NCBI GenBank assembly: GCA_020628635.1 | Contig: JAHDEU010000055.1 | Span: forward strand, 864 to 8,492 | DNA length: 7,629 bases | Reading direction: 5' to 3' | Source of the DNA: Hellea sp. | GTDB lineage: Bacteria > Pseudomonadota > Alphaproteobacteria > Caulobacterales > Maricaulaceae | Shown here: positions 5,681 through 7,629 of the stretch, in pieces | How the letters are laid out: the number at the start of each line of letters is the position of its first letter | Numbering within the stretch: the stretch's first letter is position 1 | Translations under genes and position numbers: made by a program | Notes under the pieces: model-generated | What the model saw: the letters and a program-made list of their open reading frames with translations, nothing else | The model's database searches: none | What the model was told of the DNA's origin: nothing

Positions 5681-6229
5681 ATGGCCAATCCCTACACCAA
5701 ACCGACGATCGCCATCGACATGGACCATGTCATGGCCGACACGGGCGCCTATCTCTGCGACTGGCTCAACGACCGCTTCAGCACCTCGCTGGAGGGTGAG
5801 AGCTTCTCGACATTGCTGGCAACACTGCCGGACGAGCAGCGCGCGCCGCTTTATGACCTTGTCGAGCATGGCGGGCTGATGCGCGAGCTGCCGCTCATGG
5901 ACGGCTGCATGGAGGCGATGCGCGCCCTGGCGGAGGACTTCGAGCTGATCATCTGCACGGCGGCGATGGAGTTCCCGAATTGCATCCCGCCCAAGATCGA
6001 CTGGCTGCGCGAGCACTTCGGTTGGATCGACGAGAAAGACTGGGTCTTCTGCGGCCACAAACAGGTCATGGGCACGGACTATCTGATCGACGACAGTCCC
6101 AAGCATTTTGACGGGTTTTCCGGACAGGGGCTGCTGTTCACGGCCGCGCACAATAGGGGCGAGACGCGCTTCCCGCGCGCGGATGACTGGTCCGGCGTGC
6201 TCGACTGGTTCTCAGCCCAGCCGCGCTGA
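5681..6229 (+). CDS. HAD-fold 5'(3')-deoxyribonucleotidase-like protein (NT5C type)
   Basis: A 182-residue cytoplasmic phosphatase of the HAD superfamily. Motif I is D13-M-D15 in IAIDMDHVMADT, with D13 the expected nucleophile and D15 the acid/base. Motif II is T93 in IICTAAMEFPN. The likely motif III lysine is K127 in GHKQV, and motif IV is D137-D138 in YLIDD. The short cap between motifs I and II (about 20-88), containing 'LMRELPLMDG' (66-75), and the total length fit the NT5C family, which removes phosphate from (deoxy)nucleoside monophosphates; bacterial members often have untested substrates. The ATG at 5681 is the only start that keeps motif I with a normal N-terminus; the frame upstream is only a shadow of the dehydrogenase gene. 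No normal ribosome binding site exists: the only GGAGGG is inside the terminator stem, 13 bases away. No functional link to the operon is evident. Confidence 0.88.
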   Translation: MANPYTKPTIAIDMDHVMADTGAYLCDWLNDRFSTSLEGESFSTLLATLPDEQRAPLYDLVEHGGLMRELPLMDGCMEAMRALAEDFELIICTAAMEFPNCIPPKIDWLREHFGWIDEKDWVFCGHKQVMGTDYLIDDSPKHFDGFSGQGLLFTAAHNRGETRFPRADDWSGVLDWFSAQPR

Positions 6230-6284
6230 GGCGAAAATCGTTTCGATAACGCTTCCTTATCCCAGACCTGTCATGCAGCGGGTC

Positions 6285-6290
6285 AGGGAG
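6285..6290 (+). promoter_or_regulatory. Ribosome binding site of the MFS/spermidine synthase-like gene
   Basis: AGGGAG ends 9 bases before the ATG at 6300. It favours that start over the in-frame ATG at 6273, which has no purine-rich site before it. The rest of the 70-base gap (6230-6299) holds no clear promoter or terminator beyond a weak 5-bp hairpin (CGAAA/TTTCG) near 6232-6245. Confidence 0.5.
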
Positions 6291-6299
6291 TTCGATGAC

Positions 6300-7629
6300 A
6301 TGGTCAATCTTTCGGTCCAAGCGACAGCCGGCCGCGCCCCCGCCCTCGGGCTCGCAGCGGCTTTCACGGCGACGATATTCCTGTCCGCCACGCTCCTGTT
6401 CTCGGTCCAGCCGATGTTCACCAAGCTGGTCCTGCCCCTGCTGGGCGGATCGCCCAATGTCTGGAACACGGCCATGGTGTTCTTCCAGGCCATGCTGCTG
6501 GGCGGCTACATCTATGCCCACCTGCTGTCCAAATATGCCAAGCCAACCGTGCAGCTCGCCGTGCATCTGGGTGTGACCGCACTGGGTCTGGCCTTCCTGC
6601 CCCTGGCCATCGATCCAAGCCTGCGCCCGCCCGAAAGCGGCATGCCGACGCTTTGGCTCATCGGTGTCTTCGCCATGACGGTCGGCCTGCCGTTCTTCGC
6701 CCTGTCGGCCAACGCGCCGCTGCTGCAGCGCTGGTTCTCCAGGACCAACCACAAGGACGCAGACGATCCGTATTTTCTCTACGCCGCCAGCAATGCGGGC
6801 AGCCTCATCATTCTGCTGGCCTATCCCTTCCTGATCGAGCCCGTCTTCCGCTTGGGCGAGCAGACATTCAGCTGGATGATAGGCTATGCTTTCCTGATCA
6901 TAGCCCTGCTCGGCAGCGGCACGCTCGCCCTGCGCCGACCGCGTGTATTTGCCGAAGTGAAGGACGCATCTGAGCCCGCTGCCGCCCCGATCGGCATGGG
7001 CCGCGTCGCCTTCTGGGTCCTGCTGGCCTTCATTCCGTCCAGCCTCATGCTCGGCGTGACGACCTTTTTGTCGAGCAACATCGCCGCCGGGCCGCTACTC
7101 TGGATCCTGCCGCTGGCGCTCTACCTGCTGACCTTCGTGATCGTGTTCGCCAAGCGCCCGCTGGCGACGACGGCGCGGCTCGGCCCGCTCATGCCCTGGG
7201 TGCCACTGGGTGGCCTTTGCCTTGTTGCACTGCCGGGATTGCCGACTTGGCTGTCTCTTGGCGGAGGGCTGCTGGCAACTTTCATCATCAGCATGTTCTG
7301 CCATGCGCGCCTGGTCGAGGCGCGACCCGATGTGTCACGGCTGACCGTGTTCTACATCGTGATGTCGGTGGGCGGCGTGCTGGGTGGCATCTTCAACGCG
7401 CTCGTCGCACCGATCGTCTTCGACGGTGTCTATGAATACGCCATCGTGTTGTTCGTGTCGGCCTATGTGCTTCGGAGCGGGGCGCGTTATGAGCGAGCCT
7501 CCCGGGGTGAGTGCGCGCGCGCGGGAGTGCTGACTGCGGCCGCTCTTCTGAGCGTCTTCATCGGCCCGACGCTCGGTGTGTCCAACCTCTTCGCCATGCT
7601 TTGCGCTGGTTTGCTTCTCTTCCTGGTCG
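6300..7629 (+). CDS. Fused MFS/spermidine synthase-type membrane protein, 3' end cut by window
   Basis: The frame is open from 6300 to the window end, giving 443 residues without a stop. Hydrophobic segments fill most of it: about 15-40, 52-75, 86-104, 118-136, 157-178, 190-210, 236-256, 264-284, and more to the end. Family hallmarks are 'LLFSVQPMFTKLVLPLLGGS' (32-51), 'VWNTAMVFFQ' (54-63), 'YFLYAASNAGSL' (158-169), 'FIPSSLMLGVTTFLSSN' (244-260) and 'GPLLWILPLALYLLTF' (264-279). These belong to the N-terminal membrane half of proteins annotated as fused MFS/spermidine synthase, in which a SpeE-like methyltransferase-fold domain usually follows. That domain would lie beyond the window, so its catalytic residues cannot be checked. 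Polyamine synthesis is not proven for most such fusions. The gene has its own ribosome binding site and lies 70 bases after the nucleotidase. Confidence 0.93.
   Translation, partial: MVNLSVQATAGRAPALGLAAAFTATIFLSATLLFSVQPMFTKLVLPLLGGSPNVWNTAMVFFQAMLLGGYIYAHLLSKYAKPTVQLAVHLGVTALGLAFLPLAIDPSLRPPESGMPTLWLIGVFAMTVGLPFFALSANAPLLQRWFSRTNHKDADDPYFLYAASNAGSLIILLAYPFLIEPVFRLGEQTFSWMIGYAFLIIALLGSGTLALRRPRVFAEVKDASEPAAAPIGMGRVAFWVLLAFIPSSLMLGVTTFLSSNIAAGPLLWILPLALYLLTFVIVFAKRPLATTARLGPLMPWVPLGGLCLVALPGLPTWLSLGGGLLATFIISMFCHARLVEARPDVSRLTVFYIVMSVGGVLGGIFNALVAPIVFDGVYEYAIVLFVSAYVLRSGARYERASRGECARAGVLTAAALLSVFIGPTLGVSNLFAMLCAGLLLFLV

Noticed and set aside
6232..6245. Hairpin CGAAA/TTTCG after the nucleotidase gene
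   Set aside because: A five-pair AT-containing stem without a T tract is too weak to call a terminator.

Overview
The window is GC-rich, densely packed bacterial DNA. Gene style and protein families suggest an alphaproteobacterium, perhaps near the Caulobacterales/Maricaulales/Hyphomonadaceae. That placement is an inference from protein flavour and codon bias, not a database result. No tRNA, rRNA, CRISPR array, insertion sequence or transposase gene is visible, and no stretch over about 100 bases lacks a gene.

Layout. (1) The left edge holds the 3' end of a small membrane protein with a holin-like look on the + strand, cut by the window start. It converges with and overlaps the end of (2), a minus-strand DUF3667-type membrane protein with an N-terminal zinc ribbon. 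(3) An 83-base divergent gap leads into a tight + strand operon of four genes (1698-5624). These are two short-chain dehydrogenases (SDR), an aminoglycoside-phosphotransferase-fold kinase and an acyl-CoA dehydrogenase of the ACAD10/11 type, each overlapping the next by 1 to 4 bases. A hairpin terminator follows. (4) A small HAD-fold nucleotidase starts directly at the end of that hairpin's T tract. (5) The membrane part of a fused MFS/spermidine-synthase-type protein runs off the right edge.

The core of the window is the four-gene operon. The kinase and dehydrogenase are separate versions of the two halves of animal ACAD10/ACAD11, and resemble LvaA and LvaC of the Pseudomonas putida levulinate pathway. 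There, a 4-hydroxyacyl-CoA is phosphorylated at the 4-OH, and the dehydrogenase-fold enzyme removes the phosphate and moves the oxygen to C3 for beta-oxidation. One SDR could supply the 4-hydroxyacyl-CoA from a 4-keto acid (as LvaD does), and the other could handle a further alcohol/ketone step. The window therefore probably encodes a 4-hydroxy (or other gamma-oxidised) acyl-CoA degradation module. The true substrate cannot be read from sequence. An LvaB-like small subunit and an acyl-CoA ligase are not present here.
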